Shown here piece by piece: positions 20,873 to 30,348 of a stretch of 64,000 bases of DNA (positions are counted from its first letter, which is position 1; every line of letters starts with the position of its first letter). A model generated the notes under the pieces. That model saw only the letters and a list, made by a program, of their open reading frames with translations. It ran no database searches and was not told where the DNA came from. The stretch covers positions 558,001 through 622,000 of the forward strand of contig CAVPJV010000009.1 in NCBI GenBank assembly GCA_963705515.1, given 5' to 3'. The translations under genes and the position numbers were made by a program. Origin of the DNA: Gaiellasilicea sp963705515 (lineage in GTDB: Bacteria; Actinomycetota; Thermoleophilia; Gaiellales; Gaiellaceae).

Positions 20873-20878
20873 ATCCTA
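20873..20878 (-). promoter_or_regulatory. Candidate -10 for the MoxR cluster (leaderless)
   Basis: The minus strand reads TAGGAT, ending 7 nt before the MoxR ATG. A TTAACA lies 20 nt upstream as a poor -35. This marks the break between the atp operon and the MoxR cluster. Confidence 0.45.
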
Positions 20879-20911
20879 GTCGGACCGCCGGAAACCGCTG
20901 TTAAGCCGCAG

Positions 20912-21802
20912 TTACGAGAGCGCTTCGGCGCCGGCGACCACTTCCAGGATCTCCTGGGTGATCTCGGCCTGGCGGGCGCGGTTCATCTGCAGCGTCAGCG
21001 AGTCGATCAGCTCGCCCGCGTTCTTCGACGCGTTCCGCATCGCCGTCATCCGCGCGCCTTGCTCCGACGCCGCCGACTCGAGCAGCGCCCGGTAGACCTG
21101 CGTCTCGAGATAGACCGGCAACAGGCGCACGAGGATCTCCTCCGGCTCCGGCTCGAAGATGAAGTCGCCGCGCATCGCGTCGTCGCGGCGCTCCTCCTCG
21201 TCGGTCTCGAGGATGTCGGCGGAGATCGGGAGCAGGTCGAGCTCGGTCACGGTCTGCACGAGCGGCGAGACATAGGCGTTGAAGACGAGCACGGCGCGGT
21301 CGATCTCGCCCTCGATGTAGAGCTCGGCGACCCGGTGCGCGATCGCCTGGGCGTCCGCGTAGGCCGGGCGGTCGGTGAAGCCGACGTAGTCGCCGACGGT
21401 CTCGTAGCGGCGGAACGCGAAGGTCGAGCGGCCCTTCTTGCCGACGGCGATGAACTTGACCTCCTTGCCGTCGCCCCGCAGCTGCCGCTCGAGCGCGAAC
21501 GCCCGGCGGATGATCTGCGCGTTGAACGGGCCGGCGAGGCCGCGGTCGCCGGTGAGCGCGACGACGGCGACGGTCTTCTCGTCCTCGCGCTGCTGCAGCA
21601 GCGGCAGCCCGCGGACGGAGGCGCTGGCGCGCCCGACGCCCGCGATCAGCTCGCGCATCGTGTGAGCGTAGGGGCGCATCGCCTCGATCCGCGTCTGCGC
21701 CCGGCGCAGACGGGCCGAGGCGACGAGCTCCATCGCCTTCGTGATCTTGCGCGTGTTCTTGACGGAGCGGACGCGCCGCTTCAGATCTTGGACGGAGGCC
21801 AT
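20912..21802 (-). CDS. atpG: F1 ATP synthase gamma subunit
   Basis: 296 residues forming the central rotor shaft. The N-terminus ASVQDLKRRVRSVKNTRKIT and the C-terminal helix NRARQAEITQEILEVVAGAE are typical; these two helices form the coiled-coil axle turning inside the alpha3beta3 head. The family-standard GDRGLAGPFN (variant of GDRGLCG) is near residue 85. It starts 3 nt after the atpA stop and is the last gene of the contiguous atp cluster. The expected next gene, atpD, is missing here and found at 1-910. Confidence 0.97.
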   Translation of the reverse strand: MASVQDLKRRVRSVKNTRKITKAMELVASARLRRAQTRIEAMRPYAHTMRELIAGVGRASASVRGLPLLQQREDEKTVAVVALTGDRGLAGPFNAQIIRRAFALERQLRGDGKEVKFIAVGKKGRSTFAFRRYETVGDYVGFTDRPAYADAQAIAHRVAELYIEGEIDRAVLVFNAYVSPLVQTVTELDLLPISADILETDEEERRDDAMRGDFIFEPEPEEILVRLLPVYLETQVYRALLESAASEQGARMTAMRNASKNAGELIDSLTLQMNRARQAEITQEILEVVAGAEALS

Positions 21803-21805
21803 GGG

Positions 21806-23335
<1,530 letters not shown>

Positions 23336-23339
23336 CTTC

Positions 23340-23873
23340 TCAGCTCCTTGTCACGAGGTCGTGTCTCAAACGGATGAGGCGGCCGCGCACGCTGGCGTCG
23401 AGCCGGTGCGAGCCGACCTGGAGGACGATGCCGCCGATCAGCGTGGGGTCGACCGCGCGGGTCGCCTCGACGGTGCGGCCGGAGGACTGCTCGATCTTCT
23501 TCACGATCGACGCGGCCTCGTCGTCCGAAAGCTCGTAGGCGGTGGTGAGCTCGACCGTCAGCCGCCCCGCCTCGGCGGCGACGAGCGCGTCGAACTCGCG
23601 GTAGACCTCGTCGAGTTGCGCCGTACGTCCCTTCTCCGAGAGGAGGAGGACGAAGTTGCGCAGCAACTCGTCGGCGTCAGCGAGGATCTCGCGCAGCGCA
23701 GCCGCCCGCTCGTCCCGCTCGATCTGCGGGTTCGAGAGCAGTCCGCGCAGCTCGGGCACGGCGTCGACTGCCGCGGCGAACTCGCCCAGCTCGGCGTGGA
23801 CGGTCTCGAGCGAGCCCGTCTCGTTCGCCGCCTGGAAGAGCGAGCGGGCGTACATCCGGGGCGCAACGGCCAA
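23340..23873 (-). CDS. atpH: F1 ATP synthase delta subunit
   Basis: 177 residues. This peripheral-stalk subunit ties subunit b to the top of F1. The N-terminal helical OSCP/delta domain (MYARSLFQAANETGSLE) and the C-terminal family motif GGIVLQVGSHRLDASVRGRL are clear. One nucleotide separates it from atpF. No b-delta fusion of the mycobacterial type is present: b and delta are separate genes, as in Thermoleophilia and most bacteria. Confidence 0.95.
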   Translation of the reverse strand: MAVAPRMYARSLFQAANETGSLETVHAELGEFAAAVDAVPELRGLLSNPQIERDERAAALREILADADELLRNFVLLLSEKGRTAQLDEVYREFDALVAAEAGRLTVELTTAYELSDDEAASIVKKIEQSSGRTVEATRAVDPTLIGGIVLQVGSHRLDASVRGRLIRLRHDLVTRS

Positions 23874-23874
23874 G

Positions 23875-24408
23875 CTAGACCCGTTCCGTTTCGAGCGCGG
23901 AGAAGTCGAGCTCGCCGATCGCGTCGTCGATCAGCCGCTTGTGGTCGGCCTGGTCGAGCACCTTGCCGGTCACCTTCTGGGTCGCGATCAGCGTCAGGTC
24001 GGCGACCTCGGCGCGGATCTGCTCGAGCGCGCGGACCGTCTCGGCCTCGATCTGCTTGCGTGTCTCCTCGAGCCGGCGCTGGCGATCGGCCTCGACCTCC
24101 TCGCGGGCGCGCTGGCGCTGCGCCTCGCTGTCGCTGCGCGCCTGTGCCAGGATCGCTGAGGCATCGCTCTTCGCCTGACCCATCAGCTGCTTGTGCTCCT
24201 CGAGCAGCTCCCGGGCCTCGCGGCGGGTGTTCTCCGCCTCCTCGACGGACGAGCGGATCCGCTCGCGGCGCTCGTCGATCGTCTTCTGGATCGGGCCGAA
24301 CGCGAACCTTTTCAGCACGAAGAAGGTGATCGCGAAGCAGACCAGGGTCCAGATCATCAGACCCGGGACGACCCTGATCAGCGGCGAGGTTTCGGCGAGC
24401 AAGTACAT
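23875..24408 (-). CDS. atpF: F0 ATP synthase subunit b
   Basis: 177 residues. A single N-terminal membrane helix (PGLMIWTLVCFAITFFVLKR, residues 15-34) is followed by a long charged helix (Glu/Arg/Ala/Gln) that dimerises into the peripheral stalk. The hinge motif FGPIQKTIDERRERI follows the helix, as is typical of b subunits. It ends 1 nt before atpH and starts 21 nt after atpE. Confidence 0.95.
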   Translation of the reverse strand: MYLLAETSPLIRVVPGLMIWTLVCFAITFFVLKRFAFGPIQKTIDERRERIRSSVEEAENTRREARELLEEHKQLMGQAKSDASAILAQARSDSEAQRQRAREEVEADRQRRLEETRKQIEAETVRALEQIRAEVADLTLIATQKVTGKVLDQADHKRLIDDAIGELDFSALETERV

Positions 24409-24429
24409 CGGTGTCGAGTTCCCTTCTGC

Positions 24430-24690
24430 CTAGACCAGGACGTAGGCGAGCAGGCCGCCGATCAGGCCGTAGAAGACGACGGCCTCGGTGAGCGCGAACC
24501 CGAGCCACTGGATGCCCGTGAGCTCGCCCTTGAGCTCGGGCTGCCGGGCGACGGCCTGGATCATCGAGCCGAAGATGTTGCCGATGCCGATGCCGGCGCC
24601 GAGCGAGCCGAGACCGATACCGAGCGCCAGCGCGATCGCCTTGCCGGCGTCGGTGTTGCTCGCGGCCTCCTGTGCAATCAAGTTGAACAC
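24430..24690 (-). CDS. atpE: F0 ATP synthase subunit c (rotor ring)
   Basis: 86 residues, two membrane helices. Helix 1 holds the glycine-rich packing motif GIGLGSLGAGIGIG; the polar loop is ARQPELKG (RQP). Helix 2 carries the ion-binding carboxylate in GFALTEAVVFYGLI. The Glu is followed by Ala, not Ser/Thr, and helix 1 lacks the Gln of the sodium-type motif, so proton coupling is expected. The N-terminal tail of about 15 residues is slightly long. Confidence 0.96.
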   Translation of the reverse strand: MFNLIAQEAASNTDAGKAIALALGIGLGSLGAGIGIGNIFGSMIQAVARQPELKGELTGIQWLGFALTEAVVFYGLIGGLLAYVLV

Positions 24691-24708
24691 GTACTTCCTC
24701 CTCTTGGA

Positions 24709-25593
24709 CTAATGGTCCGGCTCGATCGCCGAGCCGATGTAGATGGCGGAAAGGGCGGCAAAGATGTACGCCTGGATCGAGACGACGATCACGACCTCGA
24801 AGAGATAGAAGGCCGCGGCCGCGGGAACGGCGACGACAGCGACCGCGAGGTTGCCGAGCACGAAGATCAGGCCGATGAAGGTCAGGATCAGCATGTGGCC
24901 GGCGAGCATGTTCGCGTAGAGACGGACGCTGAGGCTGATCAGTCGCATGAACTGGCCCAGGATCTCGAGCGGGACGATCAGCGGGTACATCGCCTTCGGC
25001 ACGTCCGGGATCCAGCTCTTGAAGTACTTGACCGGCCCGTTGTAACGGATCCCCTCCACGTGCGTGAAGACGAAGGTCATCAGCGCAAGCGCGAGCGTGA
25101 CGCTGATCGACGACGTCGCCGCGTAGACGGCGAGCGTCGGCAGGTCGACTCCGAAGAGATTGAAGGTCTCGTTCGAGAGCGGCAGCGGGATGAAGCCGAG
25201 GATGTTGATCACCCAGATGAAGAGCATCAGCGAGGCGACGTACGGGAACCAGAGGCCGATCGCCTTGTGCGGCAGGCCCTGCTCGGCGACCTGCGTCTGC
25301 GCGATCTCGTAGACCATCTCGCCGACCGCCTGGCGCCGCCCGACCTCGTTCTTCGCCCCGATCCGGGCCCGCATCAGGAAGAGGCCGAGCGCGATCGTGC
25401 AGATCGTGCCGAGGATGAGGTAGGCGACGGCCTTGTTGATCGAGAGGTCGAGCGGGCCGATGTGGATCGGGATCCACTCGCCGACCTCGAAGTCGTGCTC
25501 GGGGTTGAACTCCTCATCCTCGGCGGCCATCGCGACCGACGGCAGCGCGAGCAAGAGGAAGATCGCGAGCGCGCTAAGCCGTCTCACGAGCAT
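24709..25593 (-). CDS. atpB: F0 ATP synthase subunit a
   Basis: 294 residues, multi-spanning stator channel. The essential arginine of the proton path is in SLSVRLYANMLAGH (near residue 224), and the last helices hold EVVIVVSIQAYIFAAL. The N-terminus has a signal-like segment (LSALAIFLLLALPSVAMA) and an acidic stretch before the first conserved helix. It overlaps the upstream atpI-like gene by 20 nt. Confidence 0.96.
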   Translation of the reverse strand: MLVRRLSALAIFLLLALPSVAMAAEDEEFNPEHDFEVGEWIPIHIGPLDLSINKAVAYLILGTICTIALGLFLMRARIGAKNEVGRRQAVGEMVYEIAQTQVAEQGLPHKAIGLWFPYVASLMLFIWVINILGFIPLPLSNETFNLFGVDLPTLAVYAATSSISVTLALALMTFVFTHVEGIRYNGPVKYFKSWIPDVPKAMYPLIVPLEILGQFMRLISLSVRLYANMLAGHMLILTFIGLIFVLGNLAVAVVAVPAAAAFYLFEVVIVVSIQAYIFAALSAIYIGSAIEPDH

Positions 25594-25972
25594 CTCCCGA
25601 GAAGTAGAGGGCGAGCGAGACCGCGAGCTCGAGGGTGTAGGCGAGGGCGTAGAGCAACGTGACCGCGAGCGCGAGCCGCGCGTCAGTTGCTGCGAGCGCG
25701 ATGACGACGACCATCACCGCGAGCGCCCGAAAGGTCATTCCGAAGCCCACCACGCCTGATCCGGCGAGGTTACCCATGCCCGAGCGCAGGTGCGTCAGTA
25801 GCGCCGCGAGCGAGCGCGAGGCCAGCCAGAGCGTCGCCGCGATCACCCAGCCGCGCAGCTCCCAGCCCGCCGCGAGGAAGACGGGCAGCGCCAGCGCGAT
25901 CACGGCGGCGCCTGCGATGAACGGCAGCTTCTGCTCCGGCATCGGACGCGGGGTGCTGAAGACGCCGGCCAT
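25574..25972 (-). CDS. ATP synthase protein I-like membrane protein
   Basis: 132 residues with about four hydrophobic helices (starting near residues 14, 40, 72 and 98). Its place directly before atpB, and its size, match AtpI, the accessory protein thought to help c-ring assembly or magnesium/sodium supply. Sequence conservation in this family is low, so the call rests mainly on topology and position. The ATG at 25970-25972 overlaps the stop of the preceding small gene (TGATG), and the end overlaps atpB. Confidence 0.7.
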   Translation of the reverse strand: MAGVFSTPRPMPEQKLPFIAGAAVIALALPVFLAAGWELRGWVIAATLWLASRSLAALLTHLRSGMGNLAGSGVVGFGMTFRALAVMVVVIALAATDARLALAVTLLYALAYTLELAVSLALYFSGDARETA

Positions 25973-26172
25973 CACAGGGCGTGCCCGTAGCGCTTGTACG
26001 TCATGAACACGCCGACCGGGATCCCGAGGATCGCGCCGATCAGGAAGCCCCAGGCGGCCGAGCCGAAGAGCCAACCGATCAGGATCCCAAGCACGATCAC
26101 CGCGGCCGTCGTCCCGATCAGGACCGAGCCTGCGCCTGCAAGGCTGAGGTTCTGAGTCGGCTTCGGCTCCAT
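25972..26172 (-). CDS. AtpZ/AtpI-type small membrane protein, first gene of atp operon
   Basis: 66 residues with two helices: VLIGTTAAVIVLGILIGWLF, and a glycine-rich second one ending GVFMTYKRYGHAL. This matches the small AtpZ/AtpI-like proteins that precede atp operons. The start at ATG 26170-26172 is preferred because a -10-like TATGCT lies 10 nt upstream; an ATG five codons earlier (26187) is possible. Downstream it overlaps the next gene. Confidence 0.72.
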   Translation of the reverse strand: MEPKPTQNLSLAGAGSVLIGTTAAVIVLGILIGWLFGSAAWGFLIGAILGIPVGVFMTYKRYGHAL

Positions 26173-26182
26173 CGGCGCGGCG

Positions 26183-26206
26183 AGCATAGCAGAGCTTGTG
26201 ACAGTC
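26183..26206 (-). promoter_or_regulatory. Candidate promoter of the atp operon
   Basis: On the minus strand a TTTTGA -35-like hexamer is followed after about 16 nt by TATGCT (26188-26183). The predicted transcript would start a few bases before the AtpZ-like ATG at 26172. The patch is AT-richer than its surroundings. Inference from motif spacing only. Confidence 0.45.
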
Positions 26207-26265
26207 AAAAGCCGCCTGGTTTGGGGAAAACAGCATGACTTTGTACGATCGTCACCTGCCCGAGC

Positions 26266-26290
26266 GCCAAGTGACAAAGTGTTACTTGGC
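26266..26290 (-). repeat. 25-nt palindromic 3'-end element, copy 1
   Basis: On the minus strand it begins GCCAAGTAACA and ends CACTTGGC, forming an 11-bp stem with one mismatch and a 3-nt loop. The TAA inside the left arm is the stop codon of the 98-residue gene. It is related to copies at 26626, 39037 and 39093. It is probably a terminator-like or mRNA-end element; it has no T-tract. Confidence 0.6.
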
Positions 26291-26578
26291 CCGGAGTGCG
26301 GACGGGTCTGCGAGCCAGGTCAGAAGGTCTTCCGGGTGGCGGCTGCGGGAGGCGACGCGGAGGAGCACCTCGCCGGCGGTTGGCAGCGCGAGCCGACCGC
26401 TTCGGCGGTCCTGCACGAGCTGCCGCACACGCTCGTAGCTCGGCCTGGTGAGTGAGAACGCTTCGGCAACCGCGCCGAGTCGGCGGTTCAGCTCGGCGAT
26501 CGGAACCGTCTCGTCCTTCAGCAGATACTCGAGCGCGGCGACGAGGCGTGCGTCCAGTCGCGGTGCAGAGGTGGCCAC
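26282..26578 (-). CDS. Small helical protein, possible DNA-binding, unknown
   Basis: 98 residues, no membrane segment, predicted mostly helical. The segment VPIAELNRRLGAVAEAF followed by YERVRQLVQDRRSG could form a helix-turn-helix, but I recognise no family. The GTG at 26576-26578 starts it; no good Shine-Dalgarno is seen. It ends Ala-Lys-stop inside a palindrome (26266-26290), and a sister palindrome (26626-26650) lies 48 nt upstream. It is inserted between the wecA-like gene and the atp operon, in a block whose order is otherwise conserved. It might be a regulator acting on the flanking palindromes, but this is speculation. Confidence 0.55.
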   Translation of the reverse strand: MATSAPRLDARLVAALEYLLKDETVPIAELNRRLGAVAEAFSLTRPSYERVRQLVQDRRSGRLALPTAGEVLLRVASRSRHPEDLLTWLADPSALRAK

Positions 26579-26625
26579 CCAGCCACCGTGCCCGGCGCCG
26601 CGTCATGAGAGCGCAACGCGATCGT

Positions 26626-26650
26626 GCCAAGTTGCAAAGTGTTACTTGGC
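26626..26650 (-). repeat. 25-nt palindromic 3'-end element, copy 2
   Basis: It shares the GCCAAGTAACACTTTG left half (minus strand) with copy 1 and ends AACTTGGC. It lies 11 nt beyond the stop of the wecA-like gene, in the same orientation as that gene. See copy 1. Confidence 0.58.
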
Positions 26651-26661
26651 CGGCAGTCTGG

Positions 26662-27786
26662 TCACGCCGAGCGGCGCTCGTCGAGCTCGTCGTGGCGGCG
26701 CCCGAGACGGAAGCGGCGCGGGTTGCTCGACTTGAGGATCTCGAGCACGTAGACGACGTAGAGCGAGAACGCGAGCGCGACGAGTGCGATCCCGGCGACC
26801 GCGATCGTCTCCCAGACGTGCCAGACACCGCCTTCGCGGAAGGGGATGAAGCGGGTCGCAAGCGCCGCACCCGCGAGCGTCGCACACCACGCCCACATGG
26901 TCACGGCGGCACGTCGCTGCGAGTAGCCGCGCCGCAGGAAGCGGAAGTGCAGGTGTGACTGGTCGGGCGAGCTGATCGGCTGGCCGTGCTTGAGGCGCCT
27001 GGCGACGACGAACGACGTGTCGAGGATCGGGACAGCGAGCACGAGCAGCGGCAGCAGCAGCACGACCGTCGACGCTGTCTTCAGCAGCCCCTGCACCGAC
27101 ACGGCGGCGAGCAGGAAGCCGAGCCCGAGCGCGCCCGAGTCGCCCATGAAGATCCGCGCCGGGAAGAAGTTGTGACGGAGGAAGCCGATGCAAGCGCCGG
27201 CGATGATCGCGGAGAGGATCGCCGGATCGACCTTCCCCAGCGAGAGCGAGAGAATTGCGTAGGTGACGCCGGCGATCGCGCAGACGCCGGCCGCGAGGCC
27301 GTCCATGCCGTCGAGGAAGTTGACCATGTTCATGACGGCGACGATCCAGATCATCGTCAGCGGGATCCCGACCACTGCCGGGAGATCGACCGGGCCGAGG
27401 AACGGGAAGGTGAAGTGGTCGATCCAGACGCCGAAGAAGGGCGGGATCGCCGCGGCGACGATCTGACCGGCGAGCTTGCGCCCCGGTGCGAGCACGCGAA
27501 AGTCGTCGATCGCGCCGACGACGGTCGCCACCGCCGCGCCGAGCAGGACGCCGCGAGTCTCGCGGCCGAGCTCGAGGAACGCGAGCGCGGGCACGAAGAT
27601 CCCGAAGAAGATCGCGATCCCGCCGAGCCGCGGAACCGGGTTCGGGTTCAGCCGCCGCGCCTCGGGACGGTCGACGACCCCGAGCAGCCGGGCCATCCCG
27701 CCGACCGCGGGCGTGAGCAGGATCACGATCACGAAGGCGGAGATCGCGCCGTAGAGAACCTGTGGATGGTCGCGCAACGCGTCCAT
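26662..27786 (-). CDS. Polyprenyl-phosphate sugar-1-phosphate transferase, WecA/TagO family
   Basis: 374 residues, about ten membrane helices. It transfers a sugar-1-phosphate (usually GlcNAc) from a UDP-sugar to undecaprenyl phosphate, starting cell-wall glycopolymer synthesis. Family motifs are VGAIDDFR (metal-binding aspartates, near residue 90), NMVNFLDGMDGLAAG (near 152), FMGDSGALGLG (near 214) and the HLHFRFLRRGYSQRRA loop (near 298). It lies 9 nt after upp. A WecA/MraY-family gene between upp and atp genes is common in Gram-positive bacteria. The exact sugar cannot be assigned. Confidence 0.9.
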   Translation of the reverse strand: MDALRDHPQVLYGAISAFVIVILLTPAVGGMARLLGVVDRPEARRLNPNPVPRLGGIAIFFGIFVPALAFLELGRETRGVLLGAAVATVVGAIDDFRVLAPGRKLAGQIVAAAIPPFFGVWIDHFTFPFLGPVDLPAVVGIPLTMIWIVAVMNMVNFLDGMDGLAAGVCAIAGVTYAILSLSLGKVDPAILSAIIAGACIGFLRHNFFPARIFMGDSGALGLGFLLAAVSVQGLLKTASTVVLLLPLLVLAVPILDTSFVVARRLKHGQPISSPDQSHLHFRFLRRGYSQRRAAVTMWAWCATLAGAALATRFIPFREGGVWHVWETIAVAGIALVALAFSLYVVYVLEILKSSNPRRFRLGRRHDELDERRSA

Positions 27787-27795
27787 CGACCGCTC

Positions 27796-28428
27796 CTACT
27801 TCGTCCCGTAGAGCCGGTCGCCTGCGTCTCCGAGGCCCGGCACGATGTACCCCTTGTCGTTCAGCTCGCGGTCGATCGCCGCGCAGACGATGTGCACGTC
27901 CGGGTGCTCGTCGTGCACGCGCTCGATCCCGACCGGCGCGGCGACGAGGCAGACGAGCGTCACCGAACGGGCACCCGCTTGCTTGACAGCGGCAATCGCG
28001 GCGGCGCTCGAGTTTCCGGTCGCGAGCATCGGGTCGAGGATGATCGCGTCGCGCTCGGACAGGTCTTCGGGCAGCTTCACGTAGTACTCGACGGGCTGCA
28101 GCGTCTCCTCGTCGCGGTAGAGGCCGATGAAGCCGACCCGCGCGCTCGAGATCAGCGAGAGGACGCCCTCGAGCATCCCGAGACCCGCGCGCAGGACCGG
28201 GTTGACCGCGACCTTCTTCCCCGAGATCCGCTGCGCCTGCATCGTCTCGAGCGGCGTCTCGATCTCGACCGGCTCGGTCGGCAGGTCCTTGGTCGCCTCG
28301 TAGGTGAGCAGCAGCGTCAGCTCGTTGACGAGCTTGCGGAAGTGGACGGTCGGCGTCTCCTTGTCGCGCAGGTACGAGAGCTTGTGCTGGACGAGCGGAT
28401 GCGTCACCTCGGTGATTCGACGGGTCAT
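27796..28428 (-). CDS. upp: Uracil phosphoribosyltransferase
   Basis: 210 residues. It converts uracil and PRPP to UMP in pyrimidine salvage. The PRPP-binding loop ILDPMLATGNSSAAAI is near residue 130. Also visible are the N-terminal HPLVQHKLSYLRD and the C-terminal uracil-binding region GYIVPGLGDAGDRLYGTK. The ATG at 28426-28428 overlaps the glyA stop (TGATG) and gives the standard family N-terminus. Confidence 0.96.
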   Translation of the reverse strand: MTRRITEVTHPLVQHKLSYLRDKETPTVHFRKLVNELTLLLTYEATKDLPTEPVEIETPLETMQAQRISGKKVAVNPVLRAGLGMLEGVLSLISSARVGFIGLYRDEETLQPVEYYVKLPEDLSERDAIILDPMLATGNSSAAAIAAVKQAGARSVTLVCLVAAPVGIERVHDEHPDVHIVCAAIDRELNDKGYIVPGLGDAGDRLYGTK

Positions 28429-29711
28429 GCGTAGGTCGTGTAGCCGCGGAAGCCCGGGTAGAGCGGCCGCTTCGCGCACAGCGCCTCGGCCCGGTTGCAG
28501 AGCTCGCCGAGATCTCCGTCCCCGAGCGCGCCGGCGATGATCCGGCCGACCTCGCGGAAGTCCTCCTCGTCGAAGCCGCGCATCGTCGCCGCCGGAGTGC
28601 CGATCCGGACGCCCGAGGCGACCGTCGGCGGCCGCTCGTCGAAGGGGACGGTGTTGCGGTTCACGGTCAGCTTCACCTCGTCGAGGCGCTCCTCCGCGTC
28701 TTTCCCGGTCCAGTCCGTCTTGCGCAGGTCGAGCTGGAGGAGGTGCGTGTCGGTGCCGCCGGTGACGACGTCGAGGCCGTTCGCGATCAGCTCGGCGGAG
28801 AGCGCGTCGGCGTTCGCGCGAACCTGCTCCTGATAGGAGCGGAAGGCGTCGGAGGCGGCGATCCGGAAGCAGGCCGCCTTGGCGGCGATCGCATGGACCA
28901 GCGGCCCGCCCTGCATCCCGGGGAAGACGGCGCGGTCGACCGCCTGCGCATGCTCCTGCCGGCAGAGGACGAAGCCCGACCTCGGGCCTGCGAGCGTCTT
29001 GTGCGTCGTCGAGGTGACGATGTCGCAGTGCTCGACCGGGTTCGGGTGCAGCCCGGCGGCGACCAGGCCGGAGAAATGGGCCATGTCACACATCAGCAGC
29101 GCGTCGACCTCGTCCGCGATCCGGCGGAACTCGGCCGTGTCGACGGTGCGCGGGTACGCGGAGCCGCCGCAGACGATCAGCTTCGGCCGATGAGCCTTCG
29201 CGAGCTCGAGCACCTCGGCGTAGTCGACCATCTCCGTCTGCCGGGAGACGCCGTAGTGGACGATCGTGTAGAGCCGACCGGAGAAGTTGACTTTGAGCCC
29301 GTGCGTGAGGTGGCCGCCGTGGTCGAGGCGGAGCGAGAGGATCGTGTCGCCGGGCTGCAGCAAGGCGAAGTAGGCGGCCATGTTCGCCTGCGCGCCCGCG
29401 TGCGGCTGCACGTTGGCATGCTCGGCGCCGAAGAGCTCCTTCGCCCGGTCGATCGCGAGCTGCTCGATCTCGTCGACCACCTCGCAGCCGCCGTAGTAGC
29501 GCTTGCCGGGATAGCCCTCCGCGTACTTGTTCGTCGGGACGGAGCCGACGGCCTCGAGCATGCTCGGCCAGGTGAAGTTCTCGGACGCGATCAGCTCGAT
29601 CTGGCTCCGCTGGCGCTCGAGCTCGCGGCCGAGCAGCCGGGCGATGTCCGGGTCGATCTCCTCCAGGCCCGCGGTGCGGAGCCGGTCGAGCGTTTCCTGG
29701 GCGACGGCCAT
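28425..29711 (-). CDS. glyA: Serine hydroxymethyltransferase
   Basis: 428 residues, PLP enzyme interconverting serine and glycine with tetrahydrofolate. The PLP lysine is in TSTTHKTLAGPRSG (Lys near residue 237). ENFTWPSMLEAVGS, the conserved GKRYYGGCEVVD, and HAGAQANMAAY are also present. It starts behind a strong Shine-Dalgarno (AAGGAGGAA) 34 nt after tsaC, and its stop overlaps upp. Complete and typical. Confidence 0.97.
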   Translation of the reverse strand: MAVAQETLDRLRTAGLEEIDPDIARLLGRELERQRSQIELIASENFTWPSMLEAVGSVPTNKYAEGYPGKRYYGGCEVVDEIEQLAIDRAKELFGAEHANVQPHAGAQANMAAYFALLQPGDTILSLRLDHGGHLTHGLKVNFSGRLYTIVHYGVSRQTEMVDYAEVLELAKAHRPKLIVCGGSAYPRTVDTAEFRRIADEVDALLMCDMAHFSGLVAAGLHPNPVEHCDIVTSTTHKTLAGPRSGFVLCRQEHAQAVDRAVFPGMQGGPLVHAIAAKAACFRIAASDAFRSYQEQVRANADALSAELIANGLDVVTGGTDTHLLQLDLRKTDWTGKDAEERLDEVKLTVNRNTVPFDERPPTVASGVRIGTPAATMRGFDEEDFREVGRIIAGALGDGDLGELCNRAEALCAKRPLYPGFRGYTTYA

Positions 29712-29745
29712 TGCCGTTCCTCCTTAGCCGGGCGACGCTCCGATG

Positions 29746-30348
29746 CTAGAGCACCGAGGCGACGACCCGGAGCGCCTCGTCGGCCGGAACGGCCCCTTCG
29801 CGGAGGACGACCGGCTCGTCGCCGGTGAGGTCGATCACCGTCGACGGGGTCCCGGGGAGCTCGCCCCCGTCCACCAATGCGGCCGCAGCGACGCGAAGCT
29901 GCTCGGGCACGTCGGCGAGTGTGTGCGGATCCGGCCCGCCCGGCAGGTTCGCGCTCGTGGCCACGAGCGCCCCGGCGCGGTCGAGCACGTCGCGCGCTGG
30001 ACCGGCCAGTCCGGGGATGCGGACGCCGAGCGTTTCCGGGCGCGAGCCGGCGAGCCATGGGAAGCGTCGGCCGGGGTTGGGCAGGATCAAGGTGTACGGG
30101 CCTGGCAGGAGCGCCCGCGCGACCCGCTCGGGTGCGCCGTCGAGCTCCGGCAGGCACTCGCGCAGGAGCTCCAGGTCGCGGACGACGAGGGCGGTCGGCT
30201 GCTGCTCGACGCGTCCCTTGGCGAGATAGAGGCCGCGGACGGCGTCCTCGTCGTACGGCGTCGTCGCGAGCCCGTAGACGGTGTCGGTCGGGACGATCGC
30301 CAGCCTGCCCGCGCGAATCGCGGCAACGGCGTCGTCGACGTCAGTCAC
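29746..30348 (-). CDS. tsaC: L-threonylcarbamoyladenylate synthase (Sua5/YrdC family)
   Basis: 200 residues. It makes the threonylcarbamoyl-AMP used for t6A at position 37 of ANN-decoding tRNAs. YrdC-fold motifs are IVPTDTVYGLATTPYDE (near residue 18), YLAKGRVEQQPTALVV (KGR-x-P region) and GALVATSANLPGG. It lacks the extra C-terminal Sua5 domain, so it is the short TsaC form. It overlaps prmC by 8 nt, in the conserved prfA-prmC-tsaC-glyA order. Confidence 0.92.
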   Translation of the reverse strand: MTDVDDAVAAIRAGRLAIVPTDTVYGLATTPYDEDAVRGLYLAKGRVEQQPTALVVRDLELLRECLPELDGAPERVARALLPGPYTLILPNPGRRFPWLAGSRPETLGVRIPGLAGPARDVLDRAGALVATSANLPGGPDPHTLADVPEQLRVAAAALVDGGELPGTPSTVIDLTGDEPVVLREGAVPADEALRVVASVL

